A DNA stretch of 64,000 nucleotides from Hericium rajendrae. Taxonomy: Eukaryota; Basidiomycota; Agaricomycetes; Russulales; Hericiaceae. A program made the translations under genes and the position numbers. The DNA is taken from contig CM065881.1 of assembly GCA_033439255.1 (NCBI GenBank), forward strand, positions 310,001 through 374,000. Reading direction: 5' to 3'. Under the pieces are notes generated by a model. It was not told the DNA's origin and did no database searches. It was given only the letters and a program-made list of their open reading frames with translations. Numbering within the stretch: position 1 is the stretch's first letter; each line of letters starts with the position of its first letter. Positions 11,574 through 22,701 of this stretch are shown here, piece after piece.

Positions 11574-14500
11574 ATGGCACCTCGCGGACCTTCCAAGGGC
11601 AAGACGAACAGCAAGAAGCCCAAGTCAACTGCGCCGCGGGACGTTCCCCCTCCCAAGGGTATCGATCCTAAGACCCTTTCGCTCCCGGACAGATACAAGA
11701 AGGTCATCAAGGCATATGTCGAAGAGTTCCGGGATGGCGATAAGCAGGCACGACAGACGGTCATCAACAATGCCATGAATTCAATGAGGGATAAGTATCC
11801 GAAGGAGTTCAAGGACTGGAAGGAAGACAGGTTTCTTGTGAAGCGGGTAAGCGTGCACCACATCATGTCGTTCCTTCCATATTTAATCCTTGTACCAGGC
11901 AGTCGCTCAGTGGTTCAACAACAATGGTAGAAAAAAGGAGACAGGCCCCGACCATCACTTCGTCAGCAAGTACAACAAGCGGCTGGTCGCAGCGCAAGTT
12001 AGAAAAGCAGACTTGGACGCATTCATAGCACACCATGCTCCTGACGTTAACCTCTTTTCGAATTGGCAACAATTACTGTCTGCGTTCCTCGAAGAACATG
12101 TGGATGCAGATGAGATGGAGGGATATGCTGCATTGGCACAGGAATGGTCGGAAAGTGGGCCGCCAGTTGAGGTCCAGCGGAAGTGAGTGCTTTCCGCAAT
12201 GATCTCGTCTTGCAATGCTGATTTTTACCCAGAAATGCGGACAACCGGGCAGTGAAATACATCAAGGATTTCTCGAAGGAGATGTTCCGGCATTGCGGGA
12301 TGACCCTCATTGTGATGTCCGCCCATGTGAATAGCAAGGGCATGTTGTGCCAAGCAGAGTAAGTTCGTATTTGTTGGAATGTGTCATTTTACTAACTATT
12401 TGCAGACATGACTACACGAATAACTTGATCCCGGACAAGAAAGGTTTTACGGACACCAACCCGAAATGGATAACGGAACCCAACGTGGCCGATGCATTCG
12501 GAAAGTGGGCAGAGTTCGCTTTGAGTGAGTGCATTATCTCCATCCCGCGGCATTCTCTCATGGCTCCCCCTCATGTCGTTTTGATGAATTCTAGATCCAG
12601 AAGTTCAAGGCTACGCGACATCGATGAAGAGGACGTGAGCATCATGGAGATCAAGTACGATGTAGACAGCGGCTGGCCTGTCCTTTTGCCGATGGACGAG
12701 TGGAAGGTGTTGGACCGCACGACGCAACAGAAGTTCATCGGGGGTTGGCTCACAGCACACTACCGTAAGTCCCGCGGCATCGTATACCATGCTCTGCAGA
12801 TATTGACATTTGAGAAGACATCTCTAAAGGTGTGAACCAGGGACCTGTCCCCTGGGGTGATGTTTGGAAGTCTGGAACCGGGTACGTTAAGGCCGAATAC
12901 CTTCCAGATGGCTGGGACACTTGGCACCATCCCTCAAAATGGACTGTCAAAATGATGAACAAAATCTACCAGCACTGGATAGAGAGGGACGATGACAACA
13001 AGATGCCATTCCGCTGGTCTTTTTGGGCTGACACTGTACGTGGCAAGGCGGTGCCCAAACGTGCCCTTGATCCGGTCCCTGGGCAAGGGCCATGCACTGT
13101 GCTGCCCCGCAAGAATCGGCCAGCTCGTCCCGCGGCATCGGCTCCCGCGGCGTCACATCCCACGGCATCAGCACCCGCGGCATCAGCGTCCAGCACCGCA
13201 AAGAAGCCACGGAAATCTCGGCAACGTTCTCCATCCGAGAAATCAGCTCGCTCGACCCCGGAGCGATCTGAGAGCTCTGCGTCTGACGATTGGAAACCTC
13301 AATCCAGCGGCAACTCAGACGAAGATGAGGAACAGGAACAGGAGCAGGATCCGGAAGAGGAACTGGAAGGCGAGGAGGAAGAGGAAGATTTTCAGAAGAT
13401 GATGGATCTGGCTGACATCTTTGGTGACGAATCACAAGAACCTGTGCCCATGGAAGAGGACGACGAGGAAGAACATGTTCCAGGCCCAGAGGAAAGCTCG
13501 CCAGCTCCAGACGGGGGCAATGGCAGGCAAGGCAAGGAAGCTCGGTCAGACTTGGAAGAGGACTCCGACACTGGGTTCGAGGACTTACTTCAGTATGTAC
13601 AAGAGGGAACCAATGGAGGTGGAAGCGATGAGGATGAGGATCCTGTGGTGACCAGTCGGCCCAGGGCTACCAACAAGGGGAATAGTCCAGGGCAAGCTGC
13701 GCCTGGGACCACCCCCACACCCTCCCGCCCATTAGCCGTCGGTGCGAAGTCGAGTGGAAGGCCTGACCACGGTCGAGCAGCCAGTGCGGTTCACTCCGAC
13801 AGTGCAGCAGGTGCGCAACCCACCCGCGGGATCCCCCGCTCTGCAAGAACGGTCGCGTACCCCCACACCCCCACCAGCCCCCTGTCCGCAATTCATGGAT
13901 CATACTTCGAAGATGACATATCAATGGGTGAAGAGGAGGCTGGCAGCGAACAAGATGTCGAGCGTCTTATGGCACCAAACAGAAGTGCTGGTCGCCCAAC
14001 TACCGGTGACAGCCCAGCGGCGACTGGTACCTCCGATGCAAATAGGATGGATTATCTTCGTTCCTTGAGCATGATTAAAGAGTACCACGACCTTCTGGAT
14101 GCCATCAACAGCTCTAAGGTATGTGGTCATTAATTGTCATTACACGATCTGAACTTGGATGATATTGTAGAATTCCTACCCCCCGCGGGCAATGCATCTG
14201 CCTGAAGGGTGGGACACAAAGTGGGGTGGATGGTCTTTCCAGAAGGAGTGGCTTCCAAAATCCCTGCATACCAAAGAAAGCGTCCGACATGTGGTAGAGT
14301 GGATCGATGGTGAGCCTTGGTACATTCCACTTTCTGAGAAGAGCAAAGGCAAGTCAACGAAGCCGCGGGATCTATACTCAAAGAGGGCACTGTTAGTGTT
14401 GGCACTCCTTCTGGGCATGCTGATGCATGATGTGGAAGCGAAGACATATCGTGACGAAAATGCGCCAAAGCATGTGCATCAGTCAGGCTGGTTTGAAGAA

Positions 14501-15692
14501 CAGTATGAACACGTGTTGGTTGCCGCGATTAAACGAATGTCGTCTGTGTTGGCTCGTTCTGGCAAAAAGGTTCATATTCTATTCCAATCGGGCCACGGGT
14601 TTCTGATCTGGAAACTATCTCTAGGTGGCCGGCAAGTCGTCGGAGACCAGCAAGAAGCATCAAGACGATGACCAGGAGGCTGAAGAGGAGCCTGCACCAA
14701 AGGTCCGTCTTCTGCCAGGATCCCGCGGTATCGATGACTCACCTGGAACTATTTGTTTAGAAACAGGGTGGTGCAAAGTCATCTCGGACTGAGACGCGGC
14801 GTGGACAGAGAGATGGGGCACAGCCACCTGCCAAGAAGGTATGTCTCTGGCTAAGACCTGGCCACATTGGTCACTTATCACGGTGCTATGTGTGTAAGGG
14901 GCCCAGTAAGCAGTCTGCGACGAGGAAGACTGGAGATATTGCCGAAGCTGAACAGGAACCTGCACCAAAGGTGTGACTCCTGCTAAGATGCAGCCACATG
15001 AGTAACTAACCACTGAGCCATGTCTCACTAACAGGCCACCGTCAAGTCGTCGCAGATGCTCATGAGGCGTCAAGAGCAGGATGCCGCGGAAGAGCCGCGT
15101 GCCAAGAAGGTACCACTTCTCATACGATCCCGCGGCATGGGTCACTGACTGCAGAGTTGTGTCCAGAGGGGGAATGGCTTGACGCAGTCGTCTGACACTG
15201 GCAAGAAGCGTCGCCGTGGAGATGAAGTGGAAGGGCAGCCAGCCCCCAAACGTAACAAGAATCACACGCAGGCAGACATTACCTCTGCCAACATCCTTGA
15301 GGTGCCCCGTCAACCAAAGCCCAGCCAACGGGTCCTTGAGTTTGTTGTCATCCCTTGCTATGTTTATTTGGTACTAACAGCAAGGCAGGGCGATGGCGCA
15401 GGATGCTTCGAAGGCAAAACGGGGTAAGGCCAAGGCAGCTGGTCCTGTTCGGAAGAGTGCGGCAGGACCTAGTGGCATGAATCCCGCGGGAATGATCGAT
15501 GTTCCTGCTGCTGGATCAAGCCGCGGGATTAGTACGGAAGAGCTCGAACGATCTGCAAGAAGGAAGGGGCGCCCTCTGGAGGTGGTTATTGAGACCCCAG
15601 CACTGCGAAAGAAACCCGCTGCACGAACGACCGGTGATAAAGCATCAGGCACCAGTGGGAAGGAAGGTGCTAGCAGCCGCAGAAGGCGTTAG
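11574..15692 (+). CDS. Gene C: long charged nuclear-type protein with repeated short exons
   Basis: ATG 11574 opens MAPRGPSKGKTNSKKPK. Three parts are visible. (i) A conserved-looking N-terminal half over several exons (SLPDRYKKVIKAYVEEF, AVAQWFNNNGRKKETGP, IKYDVDSGWPVLLPMDEW, VNQGPVPWGDVWKSG, YLPDGWDTWHHPSKWTV). (ii) A low-complexity Ser/Pro then Asp/Glu-rich region (about 13100-13950). (iii) After LLDAINSSK, an exon with HLPEGWDTKWGGWSFQKEW, then five short exons (14.62-15.3 kb) that each encode about 25 residues ending in EPAPK-like words, and a basic tail ending RRRR at 15692. The words LPDGWDTW and LPEGWDTKW suggest an internal duplication. Introns carry ATCCCGCGGCAT-like motifs (12543, 12770, 14720, 15129). 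Family not recognised; a chromatin or DNA-binding role is only a guess. Confidence 0.7.
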
Positions 15693-16013
15693 TATGGGCA
15701 CCGACCACGGTGATATCCCGCGGTTTCAACTCCACGGGAACAGATACTGGTGTGGTTTCAACACTGCATAGAGGCTTCCATACGAAATTACTGGACATTC
15801 ATGACTCCCTGAAACGATTGTTACCTTACCTCCCATCTCAATATATGTCAGTTCTGTTTGCAGAGCATCAAGACCATGATTGATTCAAAGACCATGATTA
15901 ATTCAAAGATCACGATTAATTCAAGATGATGATATCGTAAATAGACACGTAAACCGACAATCGAGTGATATGCAGAACAAAACAATTAGATGCGAGTGGA
16001 AAGCAGGTGTCAA
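15693..16013. other. Convergent gap between gene C and gene B-1
   Basis: A 321-bp stretch between the stop codons of two convergent genes. It contains one CCGCGG near 15719 and three imperfect copies of a roughly 18-bp word (ACCATGATTGATTCAAAG type) around 15870-15930. No gene or RNA was seen. Confidence 0.6.
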
Positions 16014-19000
16014 TTACGCATGCCCGGCACCTGCAGAGTCCTCATTGGCGCTTTCCTGCAAGTCCCGGGGGGAGTGGGAACCCGCGGCACCAGCGGCACC
16101 GTTGGACTCCTGGGAGGCCGGACTCTGACCACCACCCGCGGCACCACTGCCAGACGGACAGGGCGTCAATGACTGACGGGAAGCCCACCCGAAGCCGAGG
16201 GTCAATGCCTTGTTCGGAGCTGGAGAGGCCGCTATAGTTGGGAGCTGACCGCCATCTGATGTGGACTGAGGGAGCCTCTCCGCATGAGTAGCAGTCAGTC
16301 TAGCGAGTTCAGCTCGCATTTCACCTCCTGCAGCCCGTTCCGCGGCTACCTCCTCCCTCATGCGACCCAAGTCGTTCTGCAGCATCTCGCGGTAAGACTC
16401 CAGCAGGTCCTGCTTGAGCTGGCTTTGGCCATCCTGCATTGTCTTCTGGAAGTGGTTTCCCACTTCCTCGAGAACCGCGGGGTCGATCGTCTTTGACTTC
16501 CCTCTACGTCCGCCATCCGGTGCTCCATGCGCTCCATGTCGTTGAAGTGGGCCGTGTTGATGCAGTCCATGCGGGCATCGATGTCCTCGAATCTCGTGGC
16601 CATCGCGGTCTTGTGGTCGTCAATGTCATACGTCAGCTTCGCAAACTTTGGCTCCATCCCGCGGAGCTGCTCGATAACACCGCCTTGGGTGCGAACCTCC
16701 ATGATGAGGTGCTCCATTCGGGAGACAAGGCCATCGTACTCTGTGCGAGATACCACGGGTTGGGATCCCGCGGGAGCCGAGGACGTCGATGCCGCGGGAT
16801 CTTGCGAAGCAGCGGATGCCACGCCAGCCGGCATGTGGTTGGGAGGCGGCGGCAGGTGCTCGAACCCAGGAGGAAGGGGTGGAAGAGGGCCTTGACCATG
16901 ACGAATGAGGACATCCCAGAGCTCGGGTGTGGTGTAGTTGACCACCCCCCCACTTGTGACACCACAGGGTCGGAGGGAGCACTTCTTCTTGCCGGCGGTG
17001 CACAGGACGCAGGCAGACCCCACTCCTGGGTAGAAGCACAGTTCCTTTTTGCCGTGCGCAATACAGTTCCCACAAGGACTCAGCTGGCAACACTGGTCAG
17101 TGTCGTGGAATGGAAACAGCGAAGGGATGTACCTTCACTGCTTTGGCAGCCAGTCGGAACCGGAGTTCAGCCTCGTTCAGCTGGCTGTCGCTGTACCGCT
17201 TTGTCTTGTCCTTGACCTCATTCTGCTACTCCTAATATCAGCCTCGCAAGACTTTTAGAGTATGACTTTCCACTACCTTCTGAGCAGTATCCGCGGGAGG
17301 GGCCTGTGATATGCCGCGGGATAAGGGCTGAGTGTGTGCAAACAACGGTCAGCAATGATCATTGCTCACCTTACTCCGAAGCACCTTCTGCACTGTCTCT
17401 TGTGGTGATGCACGCTGCTTCCCTTTGTCCTTCTGTTCATGACAGGATCAGTCCTGGTCAACAATGCAACAATGCCACTCACATTTACGATGGGGATCTC
17501 CGCCTCTGTTTCAACAGGCTTTGCTGCCTGCTTACCTTTCTGCTTCTGTAAATGGTGGACCAAGTCAATTTGTGTCATCCTGATATTTGAAATACTAAGT
17601 ACCTTGGTGGGAGGAGCATCACCCTGATTGTCAGGCGATGCTACCCGCTTTGTGTTCTTGCCCTTCTAGATTCCGCGGCATTGGTGTCTACACCTCAAGG
17701 CATCGAGAGGTACTTACCTTGCTTGATGGTAATTCGGGCTCTGCTGCCTGGCTAGTAGGGCCCTTTACCCTTTGACGCTGCACAGCAGATGTTATGGTCA
17801 GCAGTGCAATCATCTTTGAAGGCGGGGCATCACCTTGGCCAAAGGCTCATCGTCGTCATCATCGTCGTCATCCTCGGTGGCGGCGGCATCCTCGTCCTCC
17901 TCGTCCTGGTGCTCCTCTTCATTCCGGACCTTGTCTTCATGCTCGTTCTCCTCGCCCTCAGCCATATCTTCGTCTATTGTGGCAGGCGGCTTGCTTCTGC
18001 GTGTCTGGAACCCGCGGGATCAGTGCACGGCACAAAATAGTTGTGGCTGCAGCTTACTTTCTTAGCCGGCATGGGCTCCTCATCCTCCTCCTCGTCCTCA
18101 GTGGGAACGAGGGCCGGCGTCTTGTACACCCTCTTCTTCGGCCGAGAGGTCCCCTGGCCACTAGGTCCAGCGTTCACCTCATCCTTCTTGGTCGACTGGG
18201 TGGGCTTGCTGCGGGCACGCTTCCGGCCCTGCTCCATCATCGTGTTGGTCTCCTCGTCCGAATTCGCATGCTTGCGGCTCTGCTGGGTGTCGAGTTCCAC
18301 GAAATCCAGCTTCTTCCGCGTTTTGGGCTGACGGCACGGTGGGGCGGGATCCAGTGCTGTGCGTGGTGCGGGGGTGGTGCGTGCAGGGCGTCCCCGGCGT
18401 GCGGTGGGTGCCGCGGTTTCCGCGGGTACCGCGGGTGCGGGTGCCGCAGGTGCTGCAGGTGTCGCGGGTGTGCGGGTGCCGCGGGTGCCGCGGGTGCCGG
18501 GTGGGGTGCCGCGGGTGTCGTCCGGGCTGGAGGTATCCCGCGTGTCGTGCGCCCAGCGGGTGCCGAGGGTGACACGGTTTCCGCGGGTGCCGCAGGTGCT
18601 GCAGGTGTTGCGGGTGCTGCGGGTGCTGTGGGTGCCGAGGATGCCGCGGGTGCCGCGGGTGCATTTGTGCTCTCAGGAGGAGGCCTCGCCGTTGCTGGAG
18701 GCGGGGTTGCTGTGGGGGCTTGGGCACCGGTGGGGACCACAGGCCTGTCTACCACAGGGCCAGGTGGATGGTGAGGCGCTGCTTGTGGGGCAGAAGGGAT
18801 ATCAGAAAATGTTGAAAACAAAAGAAATATGCTGGAATGAAAAATACCTAAGTGTGCCCACCAGATACCTGAGCCATCCGGCTGCCCCACGGGACCCGCC
18901 GCCTCTTCCATCGTGGCCCAAATACGAACCCAAGCCTTGCGCGGCTCAATACGCGGATCATCTTCGTAGACATCACGGATGCGGATGGGACGATTTTGTT

Positions 19001-19308
19001 CCTTGGCTTTTTGGCTTTCGGCCACATAGCTGAGAAACAAGGCCGAGAGGCCACAATGATCACCGGCAATCATGATCTTTTTCATGCCGGCATGTACCTC
19101 ACGCTGTCGGTGTGCGCACGGTAAGAAGAAAGTAGTTGTAAAAAATCAGTTGAAGGTAGCATACAACGTGGTTCTCCAGAAGGGCAGTCCAAGCGGCCAC
19201 ATCTGGGTTGTCCTGTTGCTTGTAACAAGCGATGGCCTGTGCCACGTATGCAACCCGCACAACGTGCTGGATCTGCAAGGGGGTCAGAGTGCGTTCTGGA
19301 GTGGACAT
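16014..19308 (-). CDS. Gene B-1: KDZ companion protein with Cys cluster and coiled coil
   Basis: ATG 19308 opens MSTPERTLTPLQIQHVVRVA. Exon 2 (about 19090-18870) reads HCGLSALFLSYVAES and RKAWVRIWATMEEAAG. A long Pro/Ala-rich, then Lys/Glu-rich, middle part is cut by many short introns. Next come KRYSDSQLNEAELRFRLAAK and a cysteine cluster (about 17090-16980) ending C-x2-C-x6-C-S, then ELWDVLIRHGQGPLPPLP, and a helical coiled-coil tail (RTEYDGLVSRMEHLIMEV; later QKTMQDGQSQLKQDLLES) to the stop at 16014. The same order is present in B-2 at 59886-62283. Near 16500 the frame of HRMADVEG and that of KSKTIDPAVLEEV differ by one base with no intron in sight, so a small frameshift is likely. Function unknown; the cluster suggests zinc-dependent DNA binding (inference). 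Confidence 0.65.
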
Positions 19309-19496
19309 TGTAAAGAGAGCAAACTAAGCAGATAGCAATGGGGAGTGGATGTGGACAGAAGAGATCAGACGCGACGGAGTTCACCGCGTCGTGTTGACTT
19401 GCGCCGCGTCTCTGACAGCTGATCACGTGATCTCGATCGGGTAATCCGTGGCTCGCCACGTCAACACGCGAACTACCTAATCTGGTCAACTTGTTG
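19309..19496. promoter_or_regulatory. Bidirectional promoter of the A-1/B-1 pair
   Basis: Only 188 bp separate the B-1 ATG (minus, 19308) from the A-1 ATG (plus, 19497). It contains GAGTTCACCGCGT at 19377-19389 and the palindrome GATCACGTGATC at 19421-19432, which includes a CACGTG E-box. Both words recur in the equivalent interval of element 2 (59743-59885), although the surrounding sequence differs. Confidence 0.65.
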
Positions 19497-20633
19497 ATGA
19501 ATTCCAACTTTGATCTCTCTCTCTTCGACGGGCTGTACACCATCCCGAAGGAAGAATCCCTGTCTCCTTTCATGCCAGTAGACGACTTGCCACCTTCTCG
19601 TGGTCCCGACACCAGCAATGCGAGCAGGGTGAATGCTCCAGACGATGACGATTGGGCGGCGATGTTGGAGGATGCCCCGGACACGTTGTGGGCTCCTGCG
19701 AAAAATGAAAACCAGGCCCAGGAGCCTGTCGATTTGATGGAAGAACTCGACATGCTGCTCGCCAATGGCCCACAGAATGCCGCGGCAAACACAATGTCCA
19801 TAGGTAGGCCAACCAAGGACTAGATCCCGCGGGATGCTCATTGCCTCCAAACTGGGACCCTTACGTCCAACAGATCAGGAGAGAGAAGTCATCATCATTC
19901 CGGACTCTGATGAAGACAGGCCAAAGAAAAAGGTATGTCTCCTGCATTCATCAATCATGCTGGCACCAAAATTCTTCAACAGCGGAAGACTGCTCCAGCA
20001 GGCAGCGAAGCCGCGGTAGGTGGTTGTTTGGATATCATGACGACCCTCGTACTGATGGAGGTCCTTCAGGTCAAGGGTGGCAATACCACAGCAGTAGGGG
20101 CCGTTATTGAGACTACATAATCAGTCTTAACACTGACTCACAGGGCTCATCTTCATGCCGCGGCAATCCGTTGCCATCTAACAGCAAGGGCAAGGCTGTA
20201 GACCAAGGCTCCAATGCACCGGTAAGAAAATATGGACTATGTGATGATTGGGTCTCATAGACATTTAGGGTTTCTGGACCACGAATATTGGTCCCAAGGG
20301 GGATCCAGAGGCCCGACAGGCCGCGTTGTCCACGATGGTAAATTATGATTTATGTGATTGAAGGTTGACCATTCACTCTCCATCTAGACAGATCTGGAGA
20401 GGAGTCTCCCACCCCTGGACCAGCCATTTTTGAATACCGGTGAAGTTGGACACCCGGCAGCGGTCATCATGCAGTCCGCCATTAGTTTGATGGCTTCCCA
20501 GAGGGACAATGCGGCGCGAAGCAGCAAGAGGTTTCAGGACATGATTGACATCCACCAGAAGGTAGAGGAATCATTGGAGGACTTGAAGGATCAGTATTTT
20601 GCATGGCGCGAGGATCGTCGTTGGGATCATTAA
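19497..20633 (+). CDS. Gene A-1: small acidic KDZ companion protein
   Basis: ATG 19497 opens MNSNFDLSLFDGLYTI. The N-terminal exon is acidic (NAPDDDDWAAMLEDAPDTLW, VDLMEELDMLLANG). Further short exons include EVIIIPDSDEDRPKKK, an acidic SUMO-interaction-like word next to basic residues, and GFLDHEYWSQGG. The last exon reads HPAAVIMQSAISLMASQRDN followed by a helix (KVEESLEDLKDQYFAW) and stops at 20633. A-2 at 59742-58596 has the same plan, including HPGSVGMMVSQQVMAA followed by a helix. The acidic start and helical tail suit a partner or transcriptional activator of protein B, but no domain is recognised. Splice sites between 19830 and 20400 are approximate. Confidence 0.6.
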
Positions 20634-21190
20634 TCAATGTGCTGTAGGATCCTGATCTGTGACGGACAATATTCAAGCATCATAGGAAATGGTGGTAGTA
20701 GACACTGTCCGATCCAAACGCTGTGCATGATCGCAGTCCAGAGCCAATTGTGAAAATGATGAATGAGTCCTTAGCAGTGTACCAGACTGGGGCATGACCC
20801 TTGGCTTATGGGTCGACTCATAAGAGTAGAGGCAATCATGAAGGTCAGAAACAGCCCTTGTTCGAGATACCCCGGGATTGGTAGATAAGAACACGGGCGA
20901 GGTTGCTGCATGCAGGGGGAATCGTGCATTTGCCGCTGCCCCTGCACATGCACGGAAACGGGCGGCCTGAGGAAAGGGACGGAATTGTGATGCCGCGGCA
21001 CATCACGAAAACATCCTAAAGCAAATGGTGGCTCGTTTGTCCCAAGACCTGCAAGCACTGTGGCCTTGTCCCCGCCGGTCACGGACGAGTCGGCAAGCAT
21101 GGAGGGGGTTCGGGTCTTGGTGGTGGTCTGCAGCACCACAGAATCAACTTCGATAAATACCATCCTGGTGTGATGTGTGCTACAACACGG
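20634..21190. other. Gap after gene A-1
   Basis: No supported gene. On the minus strand 21160-20990 there is a short open stretch ([18 protein letters not shown] and on) with normal-looking codon use. It could be another captured host-gene piece, but I cannot name it. A CCGCGG lies near 20993. Confidence 0.4.
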
Positions 21191-21440
21191 GTTCAGCAAG
21201 GTACTCGGTAACGGCCAGCTGCCCAATCTTCCTGGAACCCACCCAGACATCACCCTTCCCCTACCCGCGGCAATTGGGTTGTCCCCCCAACCCTATGGCC
21301 CGCGGAACCTATGGCCCGCGGAATGGGGTGGCTCTGGAGGCAAAGAAGCCCACCATGCATGATATGACATTATCTAAATTTTCGATGTGCTGCAGCACAC
21401 ATTCAGCAAGGTGCTCGGTAACGGCCAGCTCCCCAACCTA
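21191..21440 (+). pseudogene. Two short fragments resembling ribosomal protein uL15 (RPL28/L27a)
   Basis: The word [12 protein letters not shown] is encoded at about 21191-21233 and, with changes, again at 21411-21437; flanking sequence differs. It resembles the KVLGKGRLP segment of eukaryotic uL15. Only about 15 residues match, so the assignment is weak. It lies just inside the right arm, beside the RPS3 fragments. Confidence 0.3.
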
Positions 21441-21570
21441 CACCCACCCCTTACCCACGGCAGGTGGGGTTGTCCTTGCCTTACCGGCGGACCAGGAGCA
21501 GCCTGCTGCACTCTGATTTATGTCTCCATCATGTCGCACTTGTCTCATTAGGTTCCATTGTATCTCACAG

Positions 21571-21673
21571 GATATATCAATCACCGGCGGCGGCTGAGGA
21601 GCCTGCGTACCAGGCGGCTGACCCCGCATTTGAGCAGCCAGCTGCCTACCAGGAGCAGCCTGCTGCGTTCTAA
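21571..21673 (+). pseudogene. rps3: Possible last exon of captured RPS3
   Basis: After an intron-like stretch ending CTCACAG at 21570, the frame [20 protein letters not shown] runs to a TAA at 21673. It has the Ala/Gln/Pro-rich character of some fungal RPS3 C-termini. The same intron end and first 24 bp follow each RPS3 exon copy in the arms, which ties them together. Not verified against a real RPS3. Confidence 0.4.
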
Positions 21674-22187
21674 TTTATGTTTCCATCATGTCGCACTTGT
21701 CTCATTAGATTCCATTGTATCTCACAGGATATATCAATCACCGGCGGCGGCTGATTACCCGCGGGAGGTGGGTTGTCCCTGCCTTATCCGCGGGAGGTGG
21801 GCTGTCCCTGCCTTACCCGCGGGAGGTGGGGTTGTCCCTGCCTTACCCGCGGCAAGTGGGGTTGTCCCTGCCTTACCCACGGCAAGTGGGTTGTCCCTGC
21901 CTTACCCGCGGGAGGTGGGCTGTCCCTGCCTTACCCGCGGCAGGTGGGGTTGTCCTTGCCTTGGCAGGTGGGCGGCAAGTGGGTTGTCCCTGCCTTAGCT
22001 GTCCCTGCCTTATCTGCGGCAGGTGGGTTGTCCCTGCCTTACCCATGGCAAGTGGGGTTGTCCCTGCCTTACCCACGGCAAGTGGGTTGTCCCTGCCTTA
22101 CCCGCGGGAGGTGGGGTTGTCCCTGCCTTACCCGCGGCAGGTGGGGTTGTCCCTGCCTTACCCGCGGCAGGTGGGGTTGTCCCTGCT

Positions 22188-22315
22188 GTGTGCTCCGCTT
22201 CGTTATGGAGTCCGGTGCCAAGGGTTGCGAAGTCGTTGTTTCCGGCAAGCTTTGTGCTGCCCGTGCCAAGTCGATGAAGTTCACCGACGGCTTCATGATC
22301 CACTCCGGTCAGCCG
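22188..22315 (+). pseudogene. rps3: RPS3 exon fragment, right-arm copy 1
   Basis: Encodes [17 protein letters not shown], then [18 protein letters not shown] and HSGQPV, followed by a GTATGT donor and the same intron as the left-arm copy. The 5' side is cut off and joined to minisatellite sequence. Compared with the left-arm copy it keeps AARAKSM (left: AACAKSV), so it is the better-preserved version. Confidence 0.88.
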
Positions 22316-22573
22316 GTATGTTTCCATCATGTCGCACTTGTCTCATTAGATTCCATTGTATCTCACAGGATATATCAATCACCGGCGGCGGCTGATTACC
22401 CGCGGGAGGTGGGTTGTCCCTGCCTTATCCGCGGGAGGTGGGCTGTCCCTGCCTTACCCGCGGCAGGTGGGGTTGTCCCTGCCTTACCCGCGGCAGGTGG
22501 GGCTGTCCCTGCCTTACCCGCGGCAGGTGGGGTTGTCCCTGCCTTACCCGCGGCAGGTGGGGTTGTCCCTGCT

Positions 22574-22701
22574 GTGTGCTCCGCTTCGTTATGGAGTCCG
22601 GTGCCAAGGGTTGCGAAGTCGTTGTTTCCGGCAAGCTTTGTGCTGCCCGTGCCAAGTCGATGAAGTTCACCGACGGCTTCATGATCCACTCCGGTCAGCC
22701 G
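22574..22701 (+). pseudogene. rps3: RPS3 exon fragment, right-arm copy 2
   Basis: Apparently the same sequence as copy 1, 386 bp downstream, with the same junction to minisatellite on its 5' side and the same intron on its 3' side. It therefore arose by tandem duplication after capture, not by a second capture. Confidence 0.88.

Noticed and set aside
18360-18680. GGTGCCGCGGGT-type trinucleotide-rich tract as an independent satellite
   Set aside because: It lies in the Pro/Ala-rich coding part of gene B-1 and is best explained as low-complexity coding sequence, although it adds several CCGCGG copies.
20771-21253. Minus-strand frame of about 160 codons near the right arm
   Set aside because: Part of it could be a captured host-gene piece, but no family match or splice structure could be defended, so it was not called a gene.
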